From contig NZ_QKPO01000011.1 in the NCBI RefSeq assembly GCF_003258355.1, positions 1-64,000 on the forward strand: DNA of 64,000 bases. Direction: 5' to 3'. The translations under genes were made by a program, and so were the position numbers. The notes beneath the pieces are model-generated. The model saw only the letters and a list, made by a program, of their open reading frames with translations. It was not told the DNA's origin and did no database searches. Source of the DNA: Confluentibacter sediminis. GTDB taxonomy: Bacteria > Bacteroidota > Bacteroidia > Flavobacteriales > Flavobacteriaceae. Of the stretch, positions 27,053 through 35,595 are shown in pieces (within the stretch, counting starts at the first letter, position 1; the number at the start of each line of letters is the position of its first letter).

Positions 27053-28528
27053 TCAACTATTTAATGTATTCATAATCTCTCTAAAACTATCTAAACTAGC
27101 TTCAATATTCTCTATAATTTCATTAGCCAGAATGTCTGGATCTGGAAGATTGTCTAAATCAGTCAAGCTTTTATCTTTAAGCCAAAAGATATCTAAGTTG
27201 ATTTTATCTCTTGCAATAATCTCATCATAAGTATATTTTCTCCATCTTCCTTCTGGGTTGTCTTCACTCCAAGTTTCTTTACGTTTATCAATATTCTCTG
27301 TGTTGTATAAATCGATAAACTCCATTAAATCCTCTAACTGTAATGGTTTCTTTTTAAGTGTATGGTGAATATTGGTTCTGTAATCATAAAACCAAATGTC
27401 TTTCGTCCACGGATGCTTAGAGGCAGGTTTGTTATCAAAAAACAAAATATTGGCTTTGACACCATTGGCGTAAAAAATACCTGTTGGCAAACGTAGAATG
27501 GTATGCAGATTCGCGGTCTTTAATAATTCCTTTCTAACACTTTCGCCAGCACCTCCTTCAAATAAAATATTATCTGGTAACACTACAGCTGCTTGCCCAT
27601 TAATTTTCATCAAGGTTTTTATGTGCTGTAAAAAGTTAAGCTGTTTGTTAGATGTGGTTGCCCAAAAGTCCTGTCGGTTATAACTTAAATCTTGTTTTTC
27701 CTGCAAACCCTCTTCATTAGTAATTGTCATACTGCTCTTTTTACCAAAAGGTGGGTTTGCCAATACATAATCGTAACGTTTACCATCATCTGAAATCAAA
27801 GCATCCGCAGCGGAAATGAAAGACTCCCCATCAATTTCGCCAATGTTATGTAGAAACATATTCATTAAACACATCCTGCGTGTGGAAGCTACAATCTCGT
27901 TTCCAAAAAAGGTGCTGTTTTTTAAAAATGCTTTTTCTTCTTTATCTAAATTATTGTGTTCTTTAATATAATCGTAAGACGCTAAAAAGAAACCTCCCGT
28001 ACCACATGCTGGATCAATAATGGTTTTCTTTGGTTTTGGTTTAATACACGCCACCATAGCTTGTATTAAAGCACGTGGTGTAAAATATTGACCAGCTCCA
28101 CTTTTGGTGTCTTCTGCATTTTTCTCCAAAAGACCTTCATAAATAGTGCCTTTTAAATCCGCTCCCATTGTTGTCCATTTCTCTTTGTCTATCATGTCTA
28201 TGATTTTTAAGAGTTTTGAAGGGTCTTGTATTTTGTTTTGAGCTTTTGTAAATATTTGCCCCAAAGTACCTGTCGCAGTCCCTAATTCACGTAATAGTTG
28301 TGTATAATGAAACTCTAAGTCTGCACCACGTTTAGACACTAAACTATCCCAATTATATTCGTCTGGAATATTGGTAACTCTATTATGTGGTGGTTTGGCA
28401 TACTCATCTGCCATTTTCAGAAATAATAGAAAGGTAATTTGTTCTAAATAATCACCATAACCTACGCCATCATCTCGTAACACATTAGCGAAATTCCATA
28501 CTTTTGATATTATAGTTGATTCTGTCAT
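27053..28528 (-). CDS. hsdM: Type I restriction-modification methyltransferase subunit HsdM
   Basis: A 491-residue N6-adenine methyltransferase. An N-terminal HsdM helical domain (about 5-130) is followed by the SAM-binding motif DPACGTGG (172-179) and the catalytic NPPF (258-261). With HsdS it methylates the recognition sequence and with HsdR it forms the restriction complex. Unusually it is the last gene of the operon, 30 bases after the HNH gene, and is separated from hsdR by six genes. Confidence 0.95.
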   Translation of the reverse strand: MTESTIISKVWNFANVLRDDGVGYGDYLEQITFLLFLKMADEYAKPPHNRVTNIPDEYNWDSLVSKRGADLEFHYTQLLRELGTATGTLGQIFTKAQNKIQDPSKLLKIIDMIDKEKWTTMGADLKGTIYEGLLEKNAEDTKSGAGQYFTPRALIQAMVACIKPKPKKTIIDPACGTGGFFLASYDYIKEHNNLDKEEKAFLKNSTFFGNEIVASTRRMCLMNMFLHNIGEIDGESFISAADALISDDGKRYDYVLANPPFGKKSSMTITNEEGLQEKQDLSYNRQDFWATTSNKQLNFLQHIKTLMKINGQAAVVLPDNILFEGGAGESVRKELLKTANLHTILRLPTGIFYANGVKANILFFDNKPASKHPWTKDIWFYDYRTNIHHTLKKKPLQLEDLMEFIDLYNTENIDKRKETWSEDNPEGRWRKYTYDEIIARDKINLDIFWLKDKSLTDLDNLPDPDILANEIIENIEASLDSFREIMNTLNS

Positions 28529-28558
28529 AATTCCTTTTAAAAATATATTGTCCTAAAG

Positions 28559-29392
28559 TTAAAGAGATAAAATTGAATGTACATTTTGAGACATACAATT
28601 AAACATGACAGATTTCCAATAGTTAATTCCAAAGTCATCTGCATAATTTTTTTCACTTGTTAAAAGTTGATTCTCTATTTGTTGTTCAGACATTCCATTA
28701 ACTCTTGATTGTTTTAAAATTTTTATTTCTGTAGAAAGCAACGTGTTACATCTTCCATTATATTGGTTCAAAAGTTTCAAATCTTCAAAGTGCCATTGGA
28801 TTATTTGAAAATCTCTTTCATTGATTTCAATAGGTTTTTGTAGTAGTAAATTTATCATTGGCGTTTCTTGAGCAATAGTTAATTCTGCAAATAAAAATTG
28901 ATAATCGAAAAAATTATCATAATAAAAATGAATAAATCTTCTTCTGTTGTTTCGTCTCCATTTATCATTTTTTACTTGATTACAATCATAACAACACGGA
29001 ATTAAATTTTTAGCTAAAAATGAATACTCTGGAAATTCATTTTGGCCAACATAATGATCCAAAGTACGAGGCTTATCCAGTAAACAAAATGGGCAGAACG
29101 CCTTTAAAGTATCTGGTTGATTCTCAAATATAGAAGCCTTTAAAGCAATTCCCGTTTTTGTTAGACTTGAATAACATCCTTGAAGGTGATTTTTTTCTTC
29201 AACTTCCTTTTCTGTAAACTCTGATGACAATTTAGCTTCTAATTCATCAAATCGAGTTAAATATTGATTATACGAAGTTTCGACACGAGACTTAATATTT
29301 GTTAATATTGTTTTTCCGGGATTATATTTTTCTTCAACTATGGTTTCAAAAGTCTCAAATTCATTTACTCCCACATAATTACATTTTATCAT
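28559..29392 (-). CDS. HNH endonuclease, PtuB-like
   Basis: A 277-residue protein with a zinc-supported HNH domain in the middle: CPFC (100-103), DH (112-113), N129, then CCYDCN (133-138) with a following KND. This is the CxxC...DH...N...CxxC layout of HNH nucleases partnered with ATPases. Its start overlaps the upstream ATPase stop by 4 bases (ATGA), so the two are translationally coupled. ATPase plus HNH is the composition of Septu (PtuA/PtuB) defence systems. Both flanks outside the HNH core (1-95 and 150-277) are unassigned. Confidence 0.7.
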   Translation of the reverse strand: MIKCNYVGVNEFETFETIVEEKYNPGKTILTNIKSRVETSYNQYLTRFDELEAKLSSEFTEKEVEEKNHLQGCYSSLTKTGIALKASIFENQPDTLKAFCPFCLLDKPRTLDHYVGQNEFPEYSFLAKNLIPCCYDCNQVKNDKWRRNNRRRFIHFYYDNFFDYQFLFAELTIAQETPMINLLLQKPIEINERDFQIIQWHFEDLKLLNQYNGRCNTLLSTEIKILKQSRVNGMSEQQIENQLLTSEKNYADDFGINYWKSVMFNCMSQNVHSILSL

Positions 29393-31461
29393 AAGTTTTG
29401 ATTAAATTTAGAAAGTAAATATATGCGAGCATTTAAACTCAATCCATGCTCAAAAAAATTATTTATTTCATCAAAAGATTTACCTTGACTTATTAATTCA
29501 TCTAATTGAGTTTTGTACAATTCTTTTTCTTCATCAACTTTAAAAATAGTATTACTTATTTCAGATAAATTTTCACCAAAACATTCAATAATTGGAGAGT
29601 AAATTAAAGGTATATTCTCTTGTCTGTCAAATATTCGAATATACTTGGATGGGATTTCTTGAACAACTATTGGTGAATGAGTTGCAAGTATACAAAATGA
29701 CTTATATGTATTTAGAATAACATGAATTGTACGAATTAATCTTCCAGTAATATTTGGATGTAAATGTGTTTCAGGTTCATCAAATATGATAATAGAATTC
29801 TCTTCAATTGTTTCTATTAGTCTGGTAATAAATTGAAATATAATATTTTGTCCTGAACTAAATATATTTTCTGTTTGTTCAATGAACTTTTTGCGATAAC
29901 TAACATTTTTCAATTCGTTTAGAGAGAAATTTAAATATTCGGTTTCTAATGAACTTTCAATGCATTTAAACCATAACTCACTTTTAATATGATCATTCGC
30001 AATTCTTTTATATGATTTCCATATCTTGGATGAATTAATCTCTTCACTTATTGAACCTTTTGTGTCTTTTATTCCAATAAACTCATAGTTTGTATCTTGC
30101 TTCGTGGGAAACTTAAATTTATCAAAAAAACTAAATGAGGCAGCAATTACTTTTGTAAAGTAAGGTCTCTTTGGTTCAAATATTCCAACTTCAGAATTAT
30201 CTATTAATTTATTTACAAATTGTGACAAGTATCTAGTTTTTCCTGTCGCATTTTTTCCTACAATACAATAAAATCTATAATAATTAGATGTGAAATTTTC
30301 GAATACAAATTTTACGTCATGATCTTTTAATGCATTACCAATTCTACATTTAAAATTAAATTCGTAATTCCATTCTTTAGTTTGTGATTTAATAATATCT
30401 TCAAAATTATTCAGAATATAATCTGCTTCTGAACTTCTTAAGAATGATTTTTGAAAAATATCCAATTCAAGATATTTATTTAATAAATTCTTGTCCTTAG
30501 CTACATCGTTTAAATTGTTTAGTATATTCAAGAAGATGTTAGGAAATAGTTCTACTAATTTTTCATAATAATTTGTAGTAATACCTAAAGAAAAATAATT
30601 TGCACTCAATTTTTTGAATTGCTCAGGAATTTTAGTGTTGTCATCTTTATTATTTCCAATTTTCAGATCTCCCAATTCAATTTTAGAATTTGGACTAAAA
30701 AAAAGGGATAAATTGAAAATAGTCTCGTAACCATAATCATCCCAAGTATTTTTGTAGAAAACAATAACTGGATATTTAATACTGTAGTCTAAATTACTAT
30801 TAACCACAGGAAGTCTTTTAAAATATATATCGTTAATTGAATTTTTACGATTATTCCATAAATTATCTGCTTTTGTTAGAATTGGAAAACTGCGAACTTT
30901 TATTATTCCTTGTTGTAATTCATAATAAAATATGTTTGATGGGCTTAACTCATAAAATTCAATCTTAGAGTAAAACACTTTTTGACCACCGTAAACATTA
31001 TAGTTTTTGAATTTTTCTAGAAGTGAACCATTTAATGGTTTAGGTTTGCCTTTTTTTATCTGGCCAATTGCCCTTACAGTAAAACCCTCAGTAATAAGAA
31101 TTAAATCGTTTTCCTCATAATAACCTTTATCAGTAAATCCAATTACTACTTTTTCTGTTTTTAGTAATTCATAAAAACTTGGTTCACCACTTCCCCAGTT
31201 ACAACCTAATTTCCAAATATCATTTTTACGCTCAATTCTAAAATTATATTTTTCAAATAACTTAACGGCATCTCTAATATCATATAAATATTCAAAATCT
31301 TTGTATACAAAGCTTAAAGCCTTTGTTGCAATATCTCTAGCTGAATAAAAACTTTTATTATGCATTAAAGAGTAGGTTGTCCAATCCTTTTTCAATTTAT
31401 CATTTTCATCAAAGAATTGAATAGCTTTTAAAATATCTTCTCTTTTAACTAAATCAAACAT
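29389..31461 (-). CDS. AAA/ABC-type ATPase, PtuA-like, with long N-terminal extension
   Basis: A 690-residue protein. The C-terminal half is an SMC/ABC-like ATPase: Walker A GKNATGKT (402-409), signature SSGQ (535-538), Walker B SIIIFDEPETHLHP (556-569) and the switch His in ATHSP (H595). The N-terminal 370 residues are unusual for PtuA. Residues about 1-80 weakly recall the head domain of ScoMcrA-like restriction proteins, and about 100-140 (GFTDKGYYEENDLILITEGFT) looks like a small beta-rich domain that could sense a modified base or nucleotide; both are guesses. With the coupled HNH gene it forms a Septu-like pair inside the hsd operon. Confidence 0.68.
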   Translation of the reverse strand: MFDLVKREDILKAIQFFDENDKLKKDWTTYSLMHNKSFYSARDIATKALSFVYKDFEYLYDIRDAVKLFEKYNFRIERKNDIWKLGCNWGSGEPSFYELLKTEKVVIGFTDKGYYEENDLILITEGFTVRAIGQIKKGKPKPLNGSLLEKFKNYNVYGGQKVFYSKIEFYELSPSNIFYYELQQGIIKVRSFPILTKADNLWNNRKNSINDIYFKRLPVVNSNLDYSIKYPVIVFYKNTWDDYGYETIFNLSLFFSPNSKIELGDLKIGNNKDDNTKIPEQFKKLSANYFSLGITTNYYEKLVELFPNIFLNILNNLNDVAKDKNLLNKYLELDIFQKSFLRSSEADYILNNFEDIIKSQTKEWNYEFNFKCRIGNALKDHDVKFVFENFTSNYYRFYCIVGKNATGKTRYLSQFVNKLIDNSEVGIFEPKRPYFTKVIAASFSFFDKFKFPTKQDTNYEFIGIKDTKGSISEEINSSKIWKSYKRIANDHIKSELWFKCIESSLETEYLNFSLNELKNVSYRKKFIEQTENIFSSGQNIIFQFITRLIETIEENSIIIFDEPETHLHPNITGRLIRTIHVILNTYKSFCILATHSPIVVQEIPSKYIRIFDRQENIPLIYSPIIECFGENLSEISNTIFKVDEEKELYKTQLDELISQGKSFDEINNFFEHGLSLNARIYLLSKFNQNL

Positions 31462-31475
31462 ACACCTCTACTTCT

Positions 31476-32687
31476 TTATCTTTTTTTAATCTTCTCCAAC
31501 AACATGCTAGCAGGTTCATAATCTGGTGCTTGTTTACAAGCCTCTATTTCTTTCTGGGTCAATAGTTTGCCCTCAAAAGCTTTTTTAAGGATGCTTTGGC
31601 GTAAGGCATCTGCCTTATCTAAACTTTCTTTTATAGTTTGTTCTACATTGTCGCAAACAGATAATCTACTTTTTATTTCTCGTACGATTTGGTGTTGTTC
31701 ATCTTTAGAAGGAAAAGGTAATTTTGTGTTTTTAACTATTGTCAAATTCAGATTAGGTTGTACTCCTCCACTAGATAATAAACGAATATCTTCATAGTTT
31801 TTAAGTAAAAACAATTTTAAGAATGGCTTAGAATATTCAAACTCTTCTTTTAGAGTAATAGTAGCTATTGCCTGATTAGTTGCTGCATCAATATTAAGTT
31901 CAGAACATTTTCCTCTTGTCTTACCTTCTCCATACATCGCCACTAAAAGAGAGCCTTTTTTTATTATTTTACAATTAGTTTCCTTTAGCGCTGTTTCTGT
32001 AATCAGCTCAAATGCTTCATTTACAAATAATTTATTTAGTGCTCCACTTGTAATCCAAGGAGTCGTCCCATTTTCCCAATAATCTCTATGACCTCGTTTT
32101 GGTGTTGAACCAGTTTTCACATCTGCAACATCAATAATTTTCACAACATCATATTCACCCTCAAAAGCCTTTTGAAGAATAGATTGCCTATACACTTTAA
32201 GTTGCTTTTGTGCTGTTTTTAAATTAGCAATACCATTATCTAACTCACTAAATAATTGCTCTATTTTTGAGACTATGGCTTTTTGTTCTAGTAAAGATGG
32301 TAGATTTATCTTTTTTTGTGAAACGACAGAAATCCAATATCGTTTGTGGGTATCACTTCTTACTTGATTGACTTGCATACAATAAAAAGCAAAAGCCATA
32401 TTTACAAGTTTATTTGTTGGAACTAAAATCTTCATTGCTGAAGATTTAACTTTAAATTTAAAGTTTACCCATTGTGATGCAGTTGTGAAATCATCAAAAA
32501 TAATAGCTGGAAGATTATTAAAAATCCCATCCGTTTCATTGGTGTAACCCTTAATAAATGATTTACCTGCTGTTAAAACAGGAGTTTCATATCTTTCACC
32601 ATATTTTGTACTTTTCACAAGGTATTTTGTTGGTTGTTCATAATCCAACAAATCTTCGAACTTGCACTCAACCCAATCTTCCCTCAT
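31476..32687 (-). CDS. hsdS: Type I restriction-modification specificity subunit HsdS
   Basis: A 403-residue specificity subunit with two target-recognition domains (about 1-140 and 190-350), each followed by a conserved helical spacer. The spacers have the repeated sequences VYRQSILQKAFEG and LRQSILKKAFEG, the usual duplicated arrangement. It is full-length, so two half-sites should be recognised; the target cannot be read from sequence. It lies between the HEPN-like gene (5-base gap) and the PtuA-like gene (14-base gap). Confidence 0.93.
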   Translation of the reverse strand: MREDWVECKFEDLLDYEQPTKYLVKSTKYGERYETPVLTAGKSFIKGYTNETDGIFNNLPAIIFDDFTTASQWVNFKFKVKSSAMKILVPTNKLVNMAFAFYCMQVNQVRSDTHKRYWISVVSQKKINLPSLLEQKAIVSKIEQLFSELDNGIANLKTAQKQLKVYRQSILQKAFEGEYDVVKIIDVADVKTGSTPKRGHRDYWENGTTPWITSGALNKLFVNEAFELITETALKETNCKIIKKGSLLVAMYGEGKTRGKCSELNIDAATNQAIATITLKEEFEYSKPFLKLFLLKNYEDIRLLSSGGVQPNLNLTIVKNTKLPFPSKDEQHQIVREIKSRLSVCDNVEQTIKESLDKADALRQSILKKAFEGKLLTQKEIEACKQAPDYEPASMLLEKIKKR

Positions 32688-32692
32688 TTTAC

Positions 32693-33280
32693 TTAAGCAG
32701 TCTTTCTTTTAATTCCCTTTAAATTATAAATAATTTGAATACCACAAAGAAACGCGATAAAGGTATCGTTTGGTGTAAATCGCGCTTCCAATTCATGAGC
32801 TTCTTCATTACGTTTATCTTTAATAAATAATGAAAAATTAAATTGATATTTATCTATCCAATTTAATTCTTTGGCTTTTTCTAGCAGTTTATAAAATGTT
32901 GGACACGATATTTTGTCTTTAACATTTCCTTCCTCTATATATCTCTCTTTGAGAATATTTTCAATTATTAATGCAAGTTTTTCAATAGCTATTTCAGATT
33001 TATTTTCTTCTATCAATTCAATAACCACTTTTAATTTATTTGCTACAGCATCATTTATACCAACATATTCTTCACGCAAATGAATTAATTGATTTTTGAT
33101 ACTATCTGGAATGTCCTTTTTTGTTTCCAAATAACCTGATAAAAGATGTAAATAATCATCTTCCTTTTGTTGTAGTTTTTCTTCTAATACCAAGCGTTTT
33201 GTTTTTTCATCATTGGCCCAAAGAAAGCCAGCTATTGCAAATGCTATTAGTATATAATTCCAAAGTTTGTTGTCGTTCAT
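32693..33280 (-). CDS. Membrane-anchored HEPN/DUF4145-like protein
   Basis: A 195-residue protein with one N-terminal membrane helix (about 6-22), a coiled-coil-like charged region (25-75) and a C-terminal helical domain. DKRNEEAHE contains R157-N158-x3-H162, the R-x4-H pattern of HEPN ribonucleases and of DUF4145-type domains. The exact family is uncertain. HEPN proteins are common RNases in defence and toxin systems, so an infection-triggered RNA cleaver held at the membrane is a reasonable inference. It is inside the hsd operon, between hsdS and a 4-TM protein gene. Confidence 0.5.
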   Translation of the reverse strand: MNDNKLWNYILIAFAIAGFLWANDEKTKRLVLEEKLQQKEDDYLHLLSGYLETKKDIPDSIKNQLIHLREEYVGINDAVANKLKVVIELIEENKSEIAIEKLALIIENILKERYIEEGNVKDKISCPTFYKLLEKAKELNWIDKYQFNFSLFIKDKRNEEAHELEARFTPNDTFIAFLCGIQIIYNLKGIKRKTA

Positions 33281-33298
33281 ATTTTGAGGAAAATAATA

Positions 33299-34591
33299 TT
33301 AATCTTTAGGGTCTTTAAAAATGAAAAATTGTGTAACTATCGCAAAAATAATCAAGCCAAATAATAAGATAAAAAGCAACTGTGTAGAGTTAAAATTTCC
33401 AATGATATTAATACCATAAATTATTAAACATATATTTAGAATCCATACAAGTGAATTTATAAACTTTAAACTTATTTTCAATTTATTGACTCTTTGTTTT
33501 AAATCACTATTTATGTCTTCAAAGTGTTTTAATTCAGATTTGTTTTCTTTAAAAAAATCTTGTTCTTCTAATATTGAAAAGTCATAATCCATTAGATTTT
33601 TCATTGTTTTGATATCGCTCCAATAAATAGATACAATATAACTTACATAACTAACAAAGGCTAAAAGAGCTAAACATATTAGAATAATTGCTGGAGGTGA
33701 ATCTTTTAATTTATAAAATGCAAAAGCAGAACCAGCAACTGAAATAGGAAGGGCTAAAACTTGTGATGATATTTTATTAAGAATATCATTTTGACTTCCA
33801 TAATATTTTTTTTTATATTCTTTATACTCTGTTTTAATTTTATCTAAAGATAGTTCATGTAAATACACATTAAAATTGAGTTTTGCATCAAGATTTATTT
33901 TATCTAATCTTTTAAAAAAACCCACAAATAAATCATCATGCTCCTGAAGCAAATTTGATATCATTGAGTTTTTTAAAAAAGAAGGATAATGTTTGTTCTC
34001 ATTAAACAATTCTATAAATTCTTTGTAAGCATCAGAATAATTAGTAGTGAAATCTAATTCTGGAATTCCTGTTTTGGGAAAAGTTAATGTAATTCTTCTT
34101 TTTTGAGATAATGATGAAAAGATTATTTTACGTGATGCTAAAGAATAAAAATCTGTGAATTCAAATTTACCTTGGAAGTATTCTGCATTTTTTTCAAAAA
34201 AATCCTTGGCCTCAAAAAAAAGTAAAGCATTACTAAATAAATAATTTTCAGTGATATCAGTCCCATTTAAATAAGTTAACCCATTGCTTTTATCATAAAA
34301 AAGAAAAGAATCCTTTTGAAAATTATGTATAACACAATTTTTTTGAAAATGCTTATGGCGCGCCTCCTTTTTAAACTCAACTTCATTAATAAAAAAAGAA
34401 AAAGGTAGACTTTGTTTCTCAATACAATATTTACCTGCTTTTTGAGTAAATTCAATTTTGTTTTGATTTAACAAGTCTTCATATTCTTGAAGATTTGGAA
34501 ATCGAATTTCCTTTGTGCTTTCAGAATCGTATTCTATGATTTCAGAATGATTATGAAAAGTAGCTCTGTATATATCTAAATTCTCAATCAT
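33299..34591 (-). CDS. Uncharacterised four-helix membrane protein
   Basis: A 430-residue protein that I do not recognise. About 270 N-terminal residues are soluble, with no obvious catalytic motif. The C-terminal part has four membrane helices in two hairpins (about 275-293, 300-322, 375-398, 403-424), with a charged cytoplasmic-looking segment (330-372) between them. Its start overlaps the upstream NA37-like gene by 8 bases, so the two are coupled and probably act together. A DNA-associated protein paired with a 4-TM protein recalls the Kiwa (KwaA/KwaB) architecture, but no sequence homology to KwaA is claimed. Confidence 0.55.
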   Translation of the reverse strand: MIENLDIYRATFHNHSEIIEYDSESTKEIRFPNLQEYEDLLNQNKIEFTQKAGKYCIEKQSLPFSFFINEVEFKKEARHKHFQKNCVIHNFQKDSFLFYDKSNGLTYLNGTDITENYLFSNALLFFEAKDFFEKNAEYFQGKFEFTDFYSLASRKIIFSSLSQKRRITLTFPKTGIPELDFTTNYSDAYKEFIELFNENKHYPSFLKNSMISNLLQEHDDLFVGFFKRLDKINLDAKLNFNVYLHELSLDKIKTEYKEYKKKYYGSQNDILNKISSQVLALPISVAGSAFAFYKLKDSPPAIILICLALLAFVSYVSYIVSIYWSDIKTMKNLMDYDFSILEEQDFFKENKSELKHFEDINSDLKQRVNKLKISLKFINSLVWILNICLIIYGINIIGNFNSTQLLFILLFGLIIFAIVTQFFIFKDPKD

Positions 34592-35585
34592 TTAATTCAT
34601 CAAACTTAGCTCTTAATGTTTCATTAGTAATAATAATTTGATTATTGTTACCTATATCAACTCTACCACTTTCAATGTCAGCTCTAGAAAAAGTTAACTT
34701 AATTTTACCGGATTTAATTTCGTATTTTTTTAAACGACTTAAGATTACATTTACAGCTTGAAATTCATGATTCATGTTTATACCATGTTCATCTATGTAA
34801 GTAGTTAAGAAATCAGAGTTGTCCCAAAATGTCTTGCCTAATTCACGTAATCTTACTACTCTTCCAGAAGAATTTATATAATTAAATACTTTTTCCCTAA
34901 ACATTTCACTATCAAATTCAACACCTGTTTCTGGATCAATTGGGAACTCAGTTAAATCATCTATCAATTTTATTAATGCTTTTGTGTCATCAGCACTCCT
35001 GTCTAATAAATTAGCTTCAATCCAATCAGAAAAATAATTAGATGTACTCGCCAGCTTGTGTGTAAATTGAAGATATCTATCTTCTTTATTACTCAAACGC
35101 CCAATATCAACCCTCACAGCCATTGCAAGTTTATCTGTATTAATTACCGTAGTCTTATTAACAACAAATGTATTTTGACCTTTTTTATTAAAAATTACTT
35201 CTTCACTATCTCTAACAATAAATACCCCAACGTATTCTGATTTTCTATACTCATAATTAATAAACACAAAATAGCCACCAGTGGCAAAATTAGATGATTG
35301 CAAAAGCTTCTTTACACGTAAAATTGAAGATTTCGAAAACTCGTAAAAAGATTTGTCATTTTTTTTAGACGCAAAATCCTTTAGGGATTTTTGAAACAAA
35401 TCCTCATCTTCTAAAAATTCCGTTCTTATTACTTTTTCGTCTTTTCGAAATGTATCATTTAATCTTTCAGATAAAAAAATGACTTCCTCATCAACTGAAA
35501 TTAGACCATCAGAAGTCGTTAAATGAGCTTCAAGAACACCTTGATTTTTCTCAATCTGATGAATAGTTAATCTTTTTATTTTCAT
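34584..35585 (-). CDS. Nucleoid-associated protein, NA37/YejK-like
   Basis: A 333-residue protein. The N-terminus LTIHQIEKNQGVLEAHLT, the middle SNFATGGYFVFINYEYRKSEYVGVFIVRD (about 98-126) and the overall length fit the 37-kDa nucleoid-associated family (PF04245), which binds DNA. It lies 10 bases after hsdR and overlaps the next gene, so it belongs to the hsd operon. Family members appear in some defence islands; a role in sensing or binding invading DNA is inferred from the location. Confidence 0.72.
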   Translation of the reverse strand: MKIKRLTIHQIEKNQGVLEAHLTTSDGLISVDEEVIFLSERLNDTFRKDEKVIRTEFLEDEDLFQKSLKDFASKKNDKSFYEFSKSSILRVKKLLQSSNFATGGYFVFINYEYRKSEYVGVFIVRDSEEVIFNKKGQNTFVVNKTTVINTDKLAMAVRVDIGRLSNKEDRYLQFTHKLASTSNYFSDWIEANLLDRSADDTKALIKLIDDLTEFPIDPETGVEFDSEMFREKVFNYINSSGRVVRLRELGKTFWDNSDFLTTYIDEHGINMNHEFQAVNVILSRLKKYEIKSGKIKLTFSRADIESGRVDIGNNNQIIITNETLRAKFDELND

Positions 35586-35595
35586 ATTAAATTAT

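Noticed and set aside
33299-35585. Kiwa system (KwaA/KwaB)
   Set aside because: The architecture is comparable, but the membrane protein is much longer than KwaA, with a large soluble N-terminus, and the partner looks like an NA37-family protein, not DUF4868. Reported only as a structural analogy.
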